From assembly GCF_000735045.1 (NCBI RefSeq), contig NZ_JPOQ01000009.1, positions 1 to 56,412 on the forward strand: a stretch of 56,412 bases of DNA. The letters are read 5' to 3'. The notes below the pieces were generated by a model. The model was not told where the DNA came from and ran no database searches. It worked only from the letters and a program-made list of their open reading frames with translations. This stretch comes from Ferrovum myxofaciens. Lineage in GTDB: Bacteria > Pseudomonadota > Gammaproteobacteria > Burkholderiales > Ferrovaceae. Each line of letters begins with the position of its first letter. Within the stretch, counting starts at the first letter, position 1. The translations under genes were made by a program, and so were the position numbers. Shown here piece by piece: positions 17,521 through 25,595 of this stretch.

Positions 17521-18387
17521 ATGTTCGGGAGGTGGATCATCGAAACGATACACATGGAAGGCAAGGGGAAGGGGGCCGTATTGCTGTTACATGGCTTGTA
17601 CGGAACGCCCCAGCAACTCCAGTATATTGGCCGCAAGTTATGTGTGGTGGGGGGGTATACCGTGCATATTCCCAATATTCAAGGCTATTCGGTATTTGAT
17701 GAAGCCGTGCCCAGTGGCACGACACCCTGGACCTACTGGAGTGAGCAGGTAGAGGCGAATTTCGATTTATTGCGCCGGGAACATGATCAGGTCAGTGTGG
17801 CAGGTTTGTGTATTGGCGCCAATCTGGCTCTGAACCTGGCAACCCGGCGCAGTAGTGATCTGCATGCGTTGTGCCTGTATTCGGCACCCCTGCGTTATGA
17901 CGGCTGGAATGTGACGCGCATGCGTTGGCTCAAGTATCTGGGTTATTACACGCCGTTCCGTTATTTTGTGTCTTTGGCAGAGCGACCGCCCTATGGCCTG
18001 AAGGATGAGCGAATTCGTCAATGGGTAGCGACCCAGATGGAAAAACGAGGAACTTCTGCCATCGGTTCCTCCCGTTCTCCCCTCAAGGGGGTCTTCGAAA
18101 CCGAGAAGTTGATGAAGTCGGTACGTCAAAACTTACACAAAATCCATGCGCCTACCCTTATAATGCATGCTGTCGAGGATGATCTGGCCAGTCCGAAGAA
18201 TGCGGATCAGATCGAGGGGGGGATTTCTTCCCTTCAGGTGCGCAAGGTTCTTCTTGATAATTGTTATCACATCATTACCATGGATTTTGAAAAGGAGCGG
18301 GTAGCCCTGGAATCGTTGGCTTTCATAGCGCAACAATCAGATCGACATGACCTGAAACAGCGCCCTAAGTTGCGGTTGGCGGGCTAA
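17521..18387 (+). CDS. Alpha/beta-hydrolase-fold protein with a Cys nucleophile elbow
   Basis: The 288-residue protein resembles small carboxylesterases and monoacylglycerol lipases: an oxyanion segment VLLLHGLYGT near 22-31, a nucleophile elbow, an acid region HAVEDDLASP (Asp220/221) and a base segment CYHIITMDFEKE (His250). The elbow reads GLCIG, so the nucleophile is Cys97 (codon TGT) instead of the usual Ser. Cys in this position is known from PHA synthases and dienelactone hydrolases and may favour acyl transfer over hydrolysis. It is 6 bases upstream of an acyl carrier protein gene, then a ketosynthase, so an acyl-ACP or acyl-thioester substrate is inferred. Possible starts are ATG 17521, GTG 17506 and ATG 17554; the first is chosen. 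The substrate is unknown. Confidence 0.75.
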   Translation: MFGRWIIETIHMEGKGKGAVLLLHGLYGTPQQLQYIGRKLCVVGGYTVHIPNIQGYSVFDEAVPSGTTPWTYWSEQVEANFDLLRREHDQVSVAGLCIGANLALNLATRRSSDLHALCLYSAPLRYDGWNVTRMRWLKYLGYYTPFRYFVSLAERPPYGLKDERIRQWVATQMEKRGTSAIGSSRSPLKGVFETEKLMKSVRQNLHKIHAPTLIMHAVEDDLASPKNADQIEGGISSLQVRKVLLDNCYHIITMDFEKERVALESLAFIAQQSDRHDLKQRPKLRLAG

Positions 18388-18393
18388 CAAAAC

Positions 18394-18651
18394 ATGAGTT
18401 CATTACCCATCATACAAAAAATGCTTGTGGAGGAGTTTGGACTGACCCAGGAACAGGTTCAGCCAGATTCCAAATTGGAAGAATTAGGCGTGGATTCGCT
18501 GGCGACGGTGGAGTTCATGTTCATGCTGGAAGATAAATTCGATTTGAAAATGACGGGAGAACCGGTGCCCTTGAAGACGGTGGGAGACATCGCCCGTGAA
18601 GTGGATACCTTGGTGGTTCAACAGGGCATCAGTCTGGACCAGGCAGACTGA
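18394..18651 (+). CDS. Acyl carrier protein (second type, beside a ketosynthase)
   Basis: The 85-residue protein has the ACP four-helix pattern and the phosphopantetheine attachment site LGVDSLATVE with Ser35. It differs from housekeeping AcpP in lacking the DSLD sequence and in having an extended Val/Gln-rich tail. It lies between the Cys-type alpha/beta-fold gene and a FabF-like synthase, not in a fab cluster, so it is likely a dedicated carrier for a specialised acyl or polyketide-like product. The product cannot be deduced. Confidence 0.9.
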   Translation: MSSLPIIQKMLVEEFGLTQEQVQPDSKLEELGVDSLATVEFMFMLEDKFDLKMTGEPVPLKTVGDIAREVDTLVVQQGISLDQAD

Positions 18652-18690
18652 TTACCCATATTCCAATCGGTTCTTGATGGATTCGCTTTC

Positions 18691-19953
18691 ATGAATACAG
18701 AATCTGCAGGCGTGCAACGCGTTGTCGTGACGGGGGTGGGAGTCCTCAGTCCCTTCGGAGAAGGCGCTGAAGTACTGGTCCGGGCCTTGGAAGAGGGGCA
18801 TTCCGGTGTCCGTTTTCTGGAAGTTCCCTGGGCGAAGTCTTTGAACTCTGCCTTGGCCGCGCCGGTTCTGATTCCAGTGGAATCCCGTTTTACCAAGTTG
18901 CGTCGCTTGACCCTCGATCGGGTGGCTCAATTGGCCCTGTTGGCGGCGGGTGAAGCACTGACCCAGGCGGGTCTGGATTTTTCCGGGGACGAAGGTCTGC
19001 ATTGCGGACTGTTCTGGGGAACCGGGATTGGGGGGGCCACCACCCTGGAGCAGGCCTATCATGAATCTTTTCTGGATGCTCAGGCCCGTCCCCGCCCCAC
19101 CACCATCGTGGCTTTCATGGCCAATGGATCTGCGGGGCAGTTGAGCATTGAATTCAAGATCCGTGGTCCCAGTTTCACCTACAGTTCGGCCTGTTCCTCC
19201 TCTGCGGTGGCACTGGGTGAAGCATTCCTGGCGGTACGGCAGGGACGCGTTCGCTATGCCCTGGCCGGGGGAAGCGAGGCCCTGCTGACCCTGGGGGTGA
19301 TGAAAGCCTGGGAATCGCTTCAGACTCTGGCCAAACCCGATCCCGTGCATCCCGAAACCTCCTGTCGTCCTTTTTCCAGGGATCGTTCCGGATTCATTTT
19401 GGGAGAAGGGGCGGGCGCGCTGATTCTGGAATCCGAAAGTTCGGCGCAGGCTCGGGGGGCCACCATTCTGGCGGAAATCGTGGGGTACGGAAATACCACC
19501 GATGCGGGACATATTACCCAGCCCGATGCCGGGGGACAGGCCCGCGCCATTCAGGAGGCCCTGCACATGGCCCGTCTGGCACCGGATCAGATAGATGCCA
19601 TCAATGCCCATGGTACGGGGACGGTGGTAGGGGATGGAGTGGAAACCCGGGCGCTCAAAATTGTTTTTGGAGATCACGCGGCCCATATTCCCATTAGTGC
19701 CACCAAGGCCCTCCATGGCCATTTGATGGGGGCTGCAGGTGCCGTGGAAATGGTTGCTGCCCTGGGTGCGTTGCGGCGGGGCATCGTTCCGCCCACGGCC
19801 CATTGGACCACGCCGGATCCGGCCTGTGATCTGGACTATGTCACCGAAGGTGCCCGGGCCTTGCCTGCATTGAATACCATCATGAGCAATTCCTTCGGCT
19901 TCGGGGGGAATAATGCGGTCCTGATCGCTCGACGCTACACGGTATCTCCCTGA
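18691..19953 (+). CDS. Beta-ketoacyl-ACP synthase, FabF/KAS II-like
   Basis: The 420-residue thiolase-fold enzyme would condense a malonyl-ACP extender with an acyl-thioester. The catalytic triad is complete: Cys168 in SSACSSSAVALG, His307 in NAHGTGTVVGD and His344 in ALHGHLMGAAGAVE, with Lys339 and the C-terminal NSFGFGGNNAVL loop. It is FabF-like in length, but sits away from fabD, fabG or fabH, next to its own ACP and an alpha/beta-fold protein. This suggests a specialised acyl chain product rather than bulk fatty acids. Start ATG 18691 lies 39 bases after the ACP stop. Confidence 0.9.
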   Translation: MNTESAGVQRVVVTGVGVLSPFGEGAEVLVRALEEGHSGVRFLEVPWAKSLNSALAAPVLIPVESRFTKLRRLTLDRVAQLALLAAGEALTQAGLDFSGDEGLHCGLFWGTGIGGATTLEQAYHESFLDAQARPRPTTIVAFMANGSAGQLSIEFKIRGPSFTYSSACSSSAVALGEAFLAVRQGRVRYALAGGSEALLTLGVMKAWESLQTLAKPDPVHPETSCRPFSRDRSGFILGEGAGALILESESSAQARGATILAEIVGYGNTTDAGHITQPDAGGQARAIQEALHMARLAPDQIDAINAHGTGTVVGDGVETRALKIVFGDHAAHIPISATKALHGHLMGAAGAVEMVAALGALRRGIVPPTAHWTTPDPACDLDYVTEGARALPALNTIMSNSFGFGGNNAVLIARRYTVSP

Positions 19954-20007
19954 GGTTTCTGGTGCTGATCTTCTGTTACACGAGGGATTCGTAACTATGA
20001 TATAACC

Positions 20008-20397
20008 ATGACAGAACACTCAGGGGCACCAACCATGGCAGCAGTGGCCAATCATCGATGGACCATCAGTGCAGAAGTGATGGAATACGCCATCCCCCCC
20101 ATCAGGGATATGCTGATTTTGGGACGAAATTCTCCGGTTGGGTGTATTGCCCTGCGTCGTGCCCTGGAATTGTTGATCAAAAGTCCCTACGAACATATCG
20201 AAATTCCGGATGATCTCGTTCTGAGTGATATTCTGGTACGAAGCGCCCTGTTGCGCAGGGTTCCCAAGGAAGAATTGATCCGTTTCGTGCTGAAGGACAT
20301 CCGGCCCATGATGGGGTCAGAGGAAGTGCTTCACGTGACACTGGAGATCAAGGTTCAGGTTCAGACGCGCGCCCATGAAGACACTCAAACTGGTTGA
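20008..20397 (+). CDS. Conserved-looking hypothetical protein, 129 residues
   Basis: I do not recognise a family. The protein is soluble and mostly helical in appearance, with hydrophobic-charged repeats (ALRRALELLIKS, VLSDILVRSALLRRVPKEEL) and an acidic C-terminal strand EEVLHVTLEIKVQVQ. There is no signal peptide, membrane segment, cysteine cluster or nucleotide-binding motif. Its 3' end overlaps the start of the GGDEF-EAL gene by 23 bases, so the two are probably translated together, which suggests a partner or regulator of that enzyme. A second in-frame ATG at 20035 is possible. The coding frame has normal codon use for the window and is not a shadow of another gene. Confidence 0.75.
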   Translation: MTEHSGAPTMAAVANHRWTISAEVMEYAIPPIRDMLILGRNSPVGCIALRRALELLIKSPYEHIEIPDDLVLSDILVRSALLRRVPKEELIRFVLKDIRPMMGSEEVLHVTLEIKVQVQTRAHEDTQTG

Positions 20398-22657
20398 TTG
20401 TTTGCTGAAGGATGTGCCGCGCAGGCTCGATAGCGAACGGCCGGAAGGCTCGGAAGGTCCTTTCGTGGCGGTGTTTTCCGAATCGGTGAGCAGCGGAAAA
20501 TTTTGTGGATTGGCCTCCCCGGCGGATAAAGCGGCTCATCCCGGCTGGATTTATGCGGATCTGGTGGAGCACCATACCACCCATGTTTTGTCTTTCAAGA
20601 GTTCGGTGGCCCATGCGTTGCGGGAAATGGATCAATGGAAGGTGGATGCCCTGCCGGTGCTGGATCAGAAGGGAGGATTCATCGGCCTGGTGACCCGCAC
20701 CTGTATCATGCGCGCCTTGTTGCAGCAGGAATCCCGTCTGCTGCGGGAAACCCATCGCCTCAACCAGGAGATTGTGCATGACAAGGAGGAACTGGCCTCC
20801 TGGACTTTCCGACTGTCCAGTTTGCACGAAGCCTCCCGCACCCTGCTCAGGGTGCTTTCCCATACTTCTCTCGAAGCCGATCTTCTGCAACACGGGATCG
20901 AGGCCCTGACCCAACTGCTTCAGGCCCGTTACGGTGCCATCGGCATTCTGGACGGGAAGGGCGAACTGCTCAGTTTTCATCATACCGGAATGACCGAGCA
21001 GCAGGTGGCTGACATCGGGTCTTTCCCTGAAGGACGGGGCTTGCTGGGGGTTGTCATTCGCGAGGATACGGTGCTTCGTCTCCCGGAACTGTCCAGGGAT
21101 CCGCGCAGTGCGGGATTCCCCCCGGGGCATCCGGTGATGCATTCCTTGCTGGCTGTCCCGATTTCCCATGGAGGCAAGGTCTATGGGCGTATTTACCTGT
21201 GTGAAAAATGGGAGGGGAAGGAGTTCATCGAAGAAGATGAATTGCTGGCCAAGAGTTTTGCCAATTCCCTCTCTATGGTGCTGGAAAATGCCCGTGAAAT
21301 GCGCGAGATGCAACAGGCCCAACAGCATCTGGATTATCTGGCCCATTTTGATGTGCTGACCGGGTTGCCCAATCGGGGGCTGATTGAAGACCGTCTGCGT
21401 CAGGTACTGGCCAACAGCCAGCGTCATGGCCGTAAAATGGCCCTGATGTTCATCGATCTGGATAATTTCAAGGGGGTCAATGATACCTACGGTCATGCGG
21501 CGGGAGATGAGTTGTTGAAAGCCCTGGCAGGGGTATTGATGAATGCCCTGCGCGAAGGCGACACGGTGGCGCGCCTGGGGGGAGACGAATTCATCATCCT
21601 GTTGCCTGAGGTGGACTCGGTACAGGATGTGGCCACAGTGGCAGAAAAGATCGTGGTAGCCGTGCGGGAACCCATTCGTTTGCCGAAGTCCGATCATGAA
21701 ACCTGTGTGACGGTGAGCGTGGGGATCAGCATGTTTCCGGAAGATGGTCATACGCCTGAATCCTTGATGTCACGGGCAGATGTGGCCATGTACCATGCCA
21801 AATCCGTGGGCAAGAATGCCTTCCGGTTTTTCACGACTTCACAAAACCTGGCGGTCCAGCAACGTTTGCGCCTGGAATTTCATTTGCGTCAGGCGCTGGC
21901 GCGGGGAGAATTGTTTCTGGAATATCAACCACAAATCGATATCCAGAGCGGTCGGATCGTGGGTTTCGAAGCATTGCTGCGCTGGGCCAATGAAGAATTG
22001 GGGTTGGTGGCCCCCCTGGAATTCATTCCGGTGGCCGAGGAAACCGGAGTCATCATTCCCATTGGCACCTGGGTCCTGCATAGGGCCTGCAGGCAGGCCG
22101 GAGAATGGCGCCGACAAGGGTATTTTCTGAAGGTGGCCGTCAATGTGTCGGCCTGGCAGATCCATCATGATGGGGAATTTTTCAATACGCTCAAACAGTG
22201 TCTGACGGAATCCGGCATACCCGGAGAGGCCCTGGAATTGGAAATCACCGAAAGTCTGATGATCCAGAAGACGGAAGCCACCCTCGGTTTGCTGGAACAA
22301 ATCAGAGGTCTGGGGATACGCTTTGCCATGGATGATTTTGGGACCGGCTATTCCTCCCTGAGTTATCTGAAACAGTTGCCCCTGGCCGTGGTCAAGATAG
22401 ATCGGGAGTTCATCTGCCACATCATCCATGACCCAAACGACGCAGCCATCGTGGCTGCCATACTGGCCATGACCCAACATCTGGGGTTGAGAGTGGTTGC
22501 GGAGGGCGTGGAAACCCAGGAACAGGTGGATTTTCTGAGAGAACACGGATGCCAGGAAGTTCAAGGGTACTACTACGGTCCACCGGTGTCTGCTTCCGAT
22601 TTTGCCGCCTCCTGGTTAAATTTCATGCTTTCCGGAAAGTATGCGGCAGAAATGTGA
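20375..22657 (+). CDS. CBS-GAF-GGDEF-EAL protein (bifunctional cyclic-di-GMP enzyme candidate)
   Basis: The 760-residue cytoplasmic protein has a CBS-like sensor (about 58-118), a coiled-coil linker, a GAF domain (about 145-305), a GGDEF domain (about 315-485) and an EAL domain (about 495-745). The cyclase motif GGDEF is exact (402-406), and an RxxD inhibitory site (REGD, 393-396) lies five residues before it. The phosphodiesterase side has EALLRW (532-537) and the later metal and catalytic segments NVSAW, LELEITES, MDDFGTGYSS, VKIDREF and VAEGVET. Both activities therefore look intact, so the protein may make or degrade c-di-GMP depending on the ligands sensed. It overlaps the unknown 129-residue gene upstream. 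Confidence 0.95.
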   Translation: MKTLKLVDCLLKDVPRRLDSERPEGSEGPFVAVFSESVSSGKFCGLASPADKAAHPGWIYADLVEHHTTHVLSFKSSVAHALREMDQWKVDALPVLDQKGGFIGLVTRTCIMRALLQQESRLLRETHRLNQEIVHDKEELASWTFRLSSLHEASRTLLRVLSHTSLEADLLQHGIEALTQLLQARYGAIGILDGKGELLSFHHTGMTEQQVADIGSFPEGRGLLGVVIREDTVLRLPELSRDPRSAGFPPGHPVMHSLLAVPISHGGKVYGRIYLCEKWEGKEFIEEDELLAKSFANSLSMVLENAREMREMQQAQQHLDYLAHFDVLTGLPNRGLIEDRLRQVLANSQRHGRKMALMFIDLDNFKGVNDTYGHAAGDELLKALAGVLMNALREGDTVARLGGDEFIILLPEVDSVQDVATVAEKIVVAVREPIRLPKSDHETCVTVSVGISMFPEDGHTPESLMSRADVAMYHAKSVGKNAFRFFTTSQNLAVQQRLRLEFHLRQALARGELFLEYQPQIDIQSGRIVGFEALLRWANEELGLVAPLEFIPVAEETGVIIPIGTWVLHRACRQAGEWRRQGYFLKVAVNVSAWQIHHDGEFFNTLKQCLTESGIPGEALELEITESLMIQKTEATLGLLEQIRGLGIRFAMDDFGTGYSSLSYLKQLPLAVVKIDREFICHIIHDPNDAAIVAAILAMTQHLGLRVVAEGVETQEQVDFLREHGCQEVQGYYYGPPVSASDFAASWLNFMLSGKYAAEM

Positions 22658-22666
22658 CGTGGGCCG

Positions 22667-22672
22667 TATAAT
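22667..22672 (+). promoter_or_regulatory. Perfect -10 box upstream of dacA
   Basis: TATAAT lies 31 bases before the dacA ATG. No good -35 hexamer is found 16-18 bases upstream, so this is a promoter candidate only. It would start the dacA-dat-ybeD-lipB-lipA operon. Confidence 0.4.
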
Positions 22673-22703
22673 CACGGACCAATTTCAGAGGCACGTACAG
22701 GTC

Positions 22704-23831
22704 ATGCGGTTATTCTTCTTGATGCTTTTTTGGTTGGCCGGGGTGACTGCGGCTTTCGCCGATACCCCCTTGGTGGCGCCTTTCATCGCAGCCCGTGCCT
22801 ATACCCTGGTGGAGGTGGAAAGCAACCAGCCCCTGGCCAGTTTGAACCCCGATCAGCGGATGGAGCCCGCCTCACTCACCAAACTCATGACCGCGTATTT
22901 GGTCTTCAAGGCTCTGCGGGAACAGAAAATCAATCCGGAACAGCGGGTGTTTCCCTCCACTCATGCCTGGCATATGCCCGGTTCCCGCATGTTCATCCAG
23001 GCAGGCAAAGCGGTGAGCGTCACGGATCTTCTGCATGGTTTGATTATCCAGTCGGGTAATGATGCGGGGGTGGCTCTGGCCGAAACCGTGGGAGGAACGG
23101 AAGAAAAATTTGTGGAACGGATGAATGCCATGGCCCATGCCATGGGCATGGAGAATACCCATTTCGTCAATGCCACGGGGTTGCCCGATGACCAGCATTA
23201 CAGTACCGCCCGTGACCTGGGGATCCTGGCACAAGCGCTGATTCGGGATTTCCCTGAGTACTACCCGCTCTATGGGCAGAAGGAGTATACCTATGACGGG
23301 ATCACGCAACCCAACCGCAACCGTTTGTTGTGGATCGATCCCTCCGTGGATGGGTTGAAAACCGGACATACGGATTCTGCAGGTTTTTGTCTGATTGCTT
23401 CGGCGCGGCGCGGCGAGCGGCGCTTGCTGGCGGTGGTACTGGGAACCAATAGCGATCTGGCCCGCACCAATGAAAGTCAAAAGTTGCTCAACTGGGGGTT
23501 TCAGGCTTTCGAATCCCGTACTCTTTTTCGAAAGGGGGTGCCGGTGCGTGTCCTGGATGCTTACAAGGGGGGGAAGTCCACGGTTTCCGTGGGGTTTGCA
23601 CGGGATATCTGGGTAACCACGCCCATTGGACATGAAAAAGAGACCCGGGAAGTGTTGACCACCCTGCAGCCCGTGGTGGCACCGGTGGATGTTGGCCAGA
23701 AAATGGGGGCCCTGAAAGTCTATTATGCCGAGCAGTGGGTGAATGGGGCAGATTTGGTGGCGTTGGAAAGTATTCCGGCCGGGAATGTTTTTACACGCAC
23801 GTGGGATACAGTGAGGTTGATGCTGAAATGA
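22704..23831 (+). CDS. dacA: D-alanyl-D-alanine carboxypeptidase (PBP5/6 family)
   Basis: DacA removes the terminal D-Ala from peptidoglycan pentapeptides at the periplasmic face. The 375-residue precursor has a signal peptide (MRLFFLMLFWLAGVTAAFA), the SxxK motif ASLTK, the SGN motif (IQSGND), and KTG (LKTGHTD), then the C-terminal PBP5 beta domain and a final amphipathic FTRTWDTVRLMLK membrane anchor. ATG 22704 is chosen as it begins the signal peptide. It overlaps dat by ATGA, so its product D-Ala and the D-amino acid aminotransferase are made from one transcript. Confidence 0.95.
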   Translation: MRLFFLMLFWLAGVTAAFADTPLVAPFIAARAYTLVEVESNQPLASLNPDQRMEPASLTKLMTAYLVFKALREQKINPEQRVFPSTHAWHMPGSRMFIQAGKAVSVTDLLHGLIIQSGNDAGVALAETVGGTEEKFVERMNAMAHAMGMENTHFVNATGLPDDQHYSTARDLGILAQALIRDFPEYYPLYGQKEYTYDGITQPNRNRLLWIDPSVDGLKTGHTDSAGFCLIASARRGERRLLAVVLGTNSDLARTNESQKLLNWGFQAFESRTLFRKGVPVRVLDAYKGGKSTVSVGFARDIWVTTPIGHEKETREVLTTLQPVVAPVDVGQKMGALKVYYAEQWVNGADLVALESIPAGNVFTRTWDTVRLMLK

Positions 23832-24670
23832 GCCAGGTTTACCTGAATGGTGTCTTTCTGCCTCTGGAAGAGGCGCGGGTTCCGGTGCTGGATCGGGGTT
23901 TTCTGTTTGGGGATGGGGTTTATGAGGTGATCCCGGTGTATGGGCGAAAGCCCTTGGCGTTGGAGGCCCATCTCGACCGTTTGGAACATTCCCTGGCCGG
24001 GATTCGTCTGGACAACCCTCTGGTGCGAACCGCCTGGGTGTCCCTGCTGGAACGTCTGATTCAGGAAGCGACCACGGACGACCAGTCCCTCTATCTTCAG
24101 GTGACTCGCGGCGTGGCTCCGCGGGACCATGGCTTCCCCCTCCAGGTTCCTCCCACGGTATTTGCCATGAGCAAGCCTTTGACGCCGGTGCCGCCGGCAT
24201 GGGTGCAGGCAGGGGTGGCCGCGGTGACTCGGGTGGATGATCGGTGGCTGCATTGTGATTTGAAGACCACGGCGCTGTTGGCCAATGTGCTGTTGCGACA
24301 GCAGGCGCTGGATGAGGGCGCGGTGGAATGCCTGTTGTTGCGCACCGGTTTTCTGACCGAAGGGGCGGCCAGCAATGTGGTGCTGGTGGTGGAGGGAGTG
24401 CTGTGTTCTCCGCCCCGGAACCATCTTCTCCTCGCCGGAATCACGCTGGACCTGGTGCTGCATCTGGCGGTGCAACTGGGGATTGCCCATGCCGAACGCC
24501 CCATCCGTGAAGAGGAGTTGCGTTCCGCCGAAGAAATCTGGATCACCTCCAGCACCCGAGAAATGGTTCCGGTAACCAGGCTAGACGGAAAGCCTGTGGG
24601 AACAGGTCAACCCGGCCCCATTGGGCTGCGTTTGCTGAGTGCCTATCAGGCGTTGAAAAGTCATGGCTGA
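23828..24670 (+). CDS. dat: D-amino acid aminotransferase (class IV PLP enzyme)
   Basis: This fold-type IV transaminase (280 residues) interconverts D-Ala or D-Glu and keto acids. Family features are VPVLDRGFLFGDGVYEVIPVY near the N-terminus, the PLP lysine in HCDLKTTALLANVLL (about Lys142), and the late TEGAASNVVLVV and TSSTREMVPVTR segments. Branched-chain aminotransferase or aminodeoxychorismate lyase are related alternatives, but HCDLKT and the dacA-lipB context favour D-amino acid transaminase. It overlaps both dacA (4 bases) and the DUF493 gene (8 bases). Confidence 0.88.
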   Translation: MSQVYLNGVFLPLEEARVPVLDRGFLFGDGVYEVIPVYGRKPLALEAHLDRLEHSLAGIRLDNPLVRTAWVSLLERLIQEATTDDQSLYLQVTRGVAPRDHGFPLQVPPTVFAMSKPLTPVPPAWVQAGVAAVTRVDDRWLHCDLKTTALLANVLLRQQALDEGAVECLLLRTGFLTEGAASNVVLVVEGVLCSPPRNHLLLAGITLDLVLHLAVQLGIAHAERPIREEELRSAEEIWITSSTREMVPVTRLDGKPVGTGQPGPIGLRLLSAYQALKSHG

Positions 24671-24935
24671 GGTCCCCCGTGAGGAGATATTCGAGTTTCC
24701 CTGCGAATTTCCTCTCAAAGTGATGGGATTGAGAACGGAAGGGTTTGCCCAGACGGTACTGGATATCGTCCTGCAGTTCGTTCCGGATTTTTCTGCGGAA
24801 AATCTGGAGATGCGGGCCAGTTCCGGGGGAAAATACCTGAGTGTGACCTGTACCTTCAGGGCGACCTCGCGGGAACAACTGGACGGTTTGTATCGGATTT
24901 TATCCGGCCATCCGGACGTGGTCATGGTACTGTAA
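24663..24935 (+). CDS. ybeD: YbeD family protein (DUF493)
   Basis: A 90-residue cytoplasmic protein of the DUF493/YbeD family, with the ferredoxin-like alpha/beta pattern: EFPCEFPLKVMG near the start, then GKYLSVTCTFRATSREQLDGLYR and a terminal HPDVVMVL. It regularly sits between dacA and lipB and may act in lipoate metabolism, but no reaction is known. Its TAA stop directly abuts the TTG start of lipB. Confidence 0.93.
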   Translation: MAEVPREEIFEFPCEFPLKVMGLRTEGFAQTVLDIVLQFVPDFSAENLEMRASSGGKYLSVTCTFRATSREQLDGLYRILSGHPDVVMVL

Positions 24936-25595
24936 TTGAACAGTTTTCCCGCTGGCCAAAGGGAACGGTTTGAACGCTGGGTCACCCGTAGTTTCCCTGC
25001 CCCGCTGGCCTATGAAACCGTTTGGCAGGCCATGCGTGACTGGACTGCTCAGCGCCAGGCGGATACCCTGGATGAGTTGTGGGGACTGGAACATCGGCCG
25101 GTTTACACGTTGGGCCAGGCAGGGCAACGGAGTTACCTGCACCACACCGGGAGGATTCCCGTGGTGGAGACGGATCGCGGCGGTCAGGTCACCTATCACG
25201 GCCCGGGACAGGCCATCGTGTATTGTCTGGTGGATCTGCGTCGGCGTGCACTGGGCATCCGGGCGCTGGTGCACCATTTGGAAGAAGCCGTGATTTCGAT
25301 CCTGGAGCCCTACCAGATTCAGGCTCAAAGACGAAGTGGAGCCCCTGGAGTCTATGTGGGGGAAGCCAAAGTGGCGGCCCTGGGGCTGCGGGTGAGCCAG
25401 GGTTGCTGTTATCATGGGGTGGCCCTCAATGTGGCCATGGATCTGGAGCCTTTTGCGGGCATCGATCCCTGCGGGTTGAAGGGCACCCCGGTGACACAGA
25501 CAAGGGATCTGGGAGTGACAGAAACGCTTCCCGTATTGCGCGCAGCGCTCATGCAGAAAATACGGCAGCAACTGGATGGGGAGGAGGGCCGGTGA
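24936..25595 (+). CDS. lipB: Octanoyl-[acyl-carrier-protein]:protein N-octanoyltransferase
   Basis: LipB moves octanoate from ACP to lipoyl domains of 2-oxoacid dehydrogenases and GcvH, the first step of lipoate synthesis. The 219-residue protein has [17 protein letters not shown], the [16 protein letters not shown] motif, the catalytic Lys in KVAALGLRV and the catalytic Cys in [12 protein letters not shown]. No ATG lies early enough, so the TTG at 24936, contiguous with the ybeD stop, is the best start. It overlaps lipA by GTGA. Confidence 0.94.
   Translation: MNSFPAGQRERFERWVTRSFPAPLAYETVWQAMRDWTAQRQADTLDELWGLEHRPVYTLGQAGQRSYLHHTGRIPVVETDRGGQVTYHGPGQAIVYCLVDLRRRALGIRALVHHLEEAVISILEPYQIQAQRRSGAPGVYVGEAKVAALGLRVSQGCCYHGVALNVAMDLEPFAGIDPCGLKGTPVTQTRDLGVTETLPVLRAALMQKIRQQLDGEEGR

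Noticed and set aside
18652-20019. 455-codon minus-strand frame opposite the ketosynthase
   Set aside because: Its length mirrors the open ketosynthase frame; the ketosynthase has complete catalytic motifs while this product resembles nothing.
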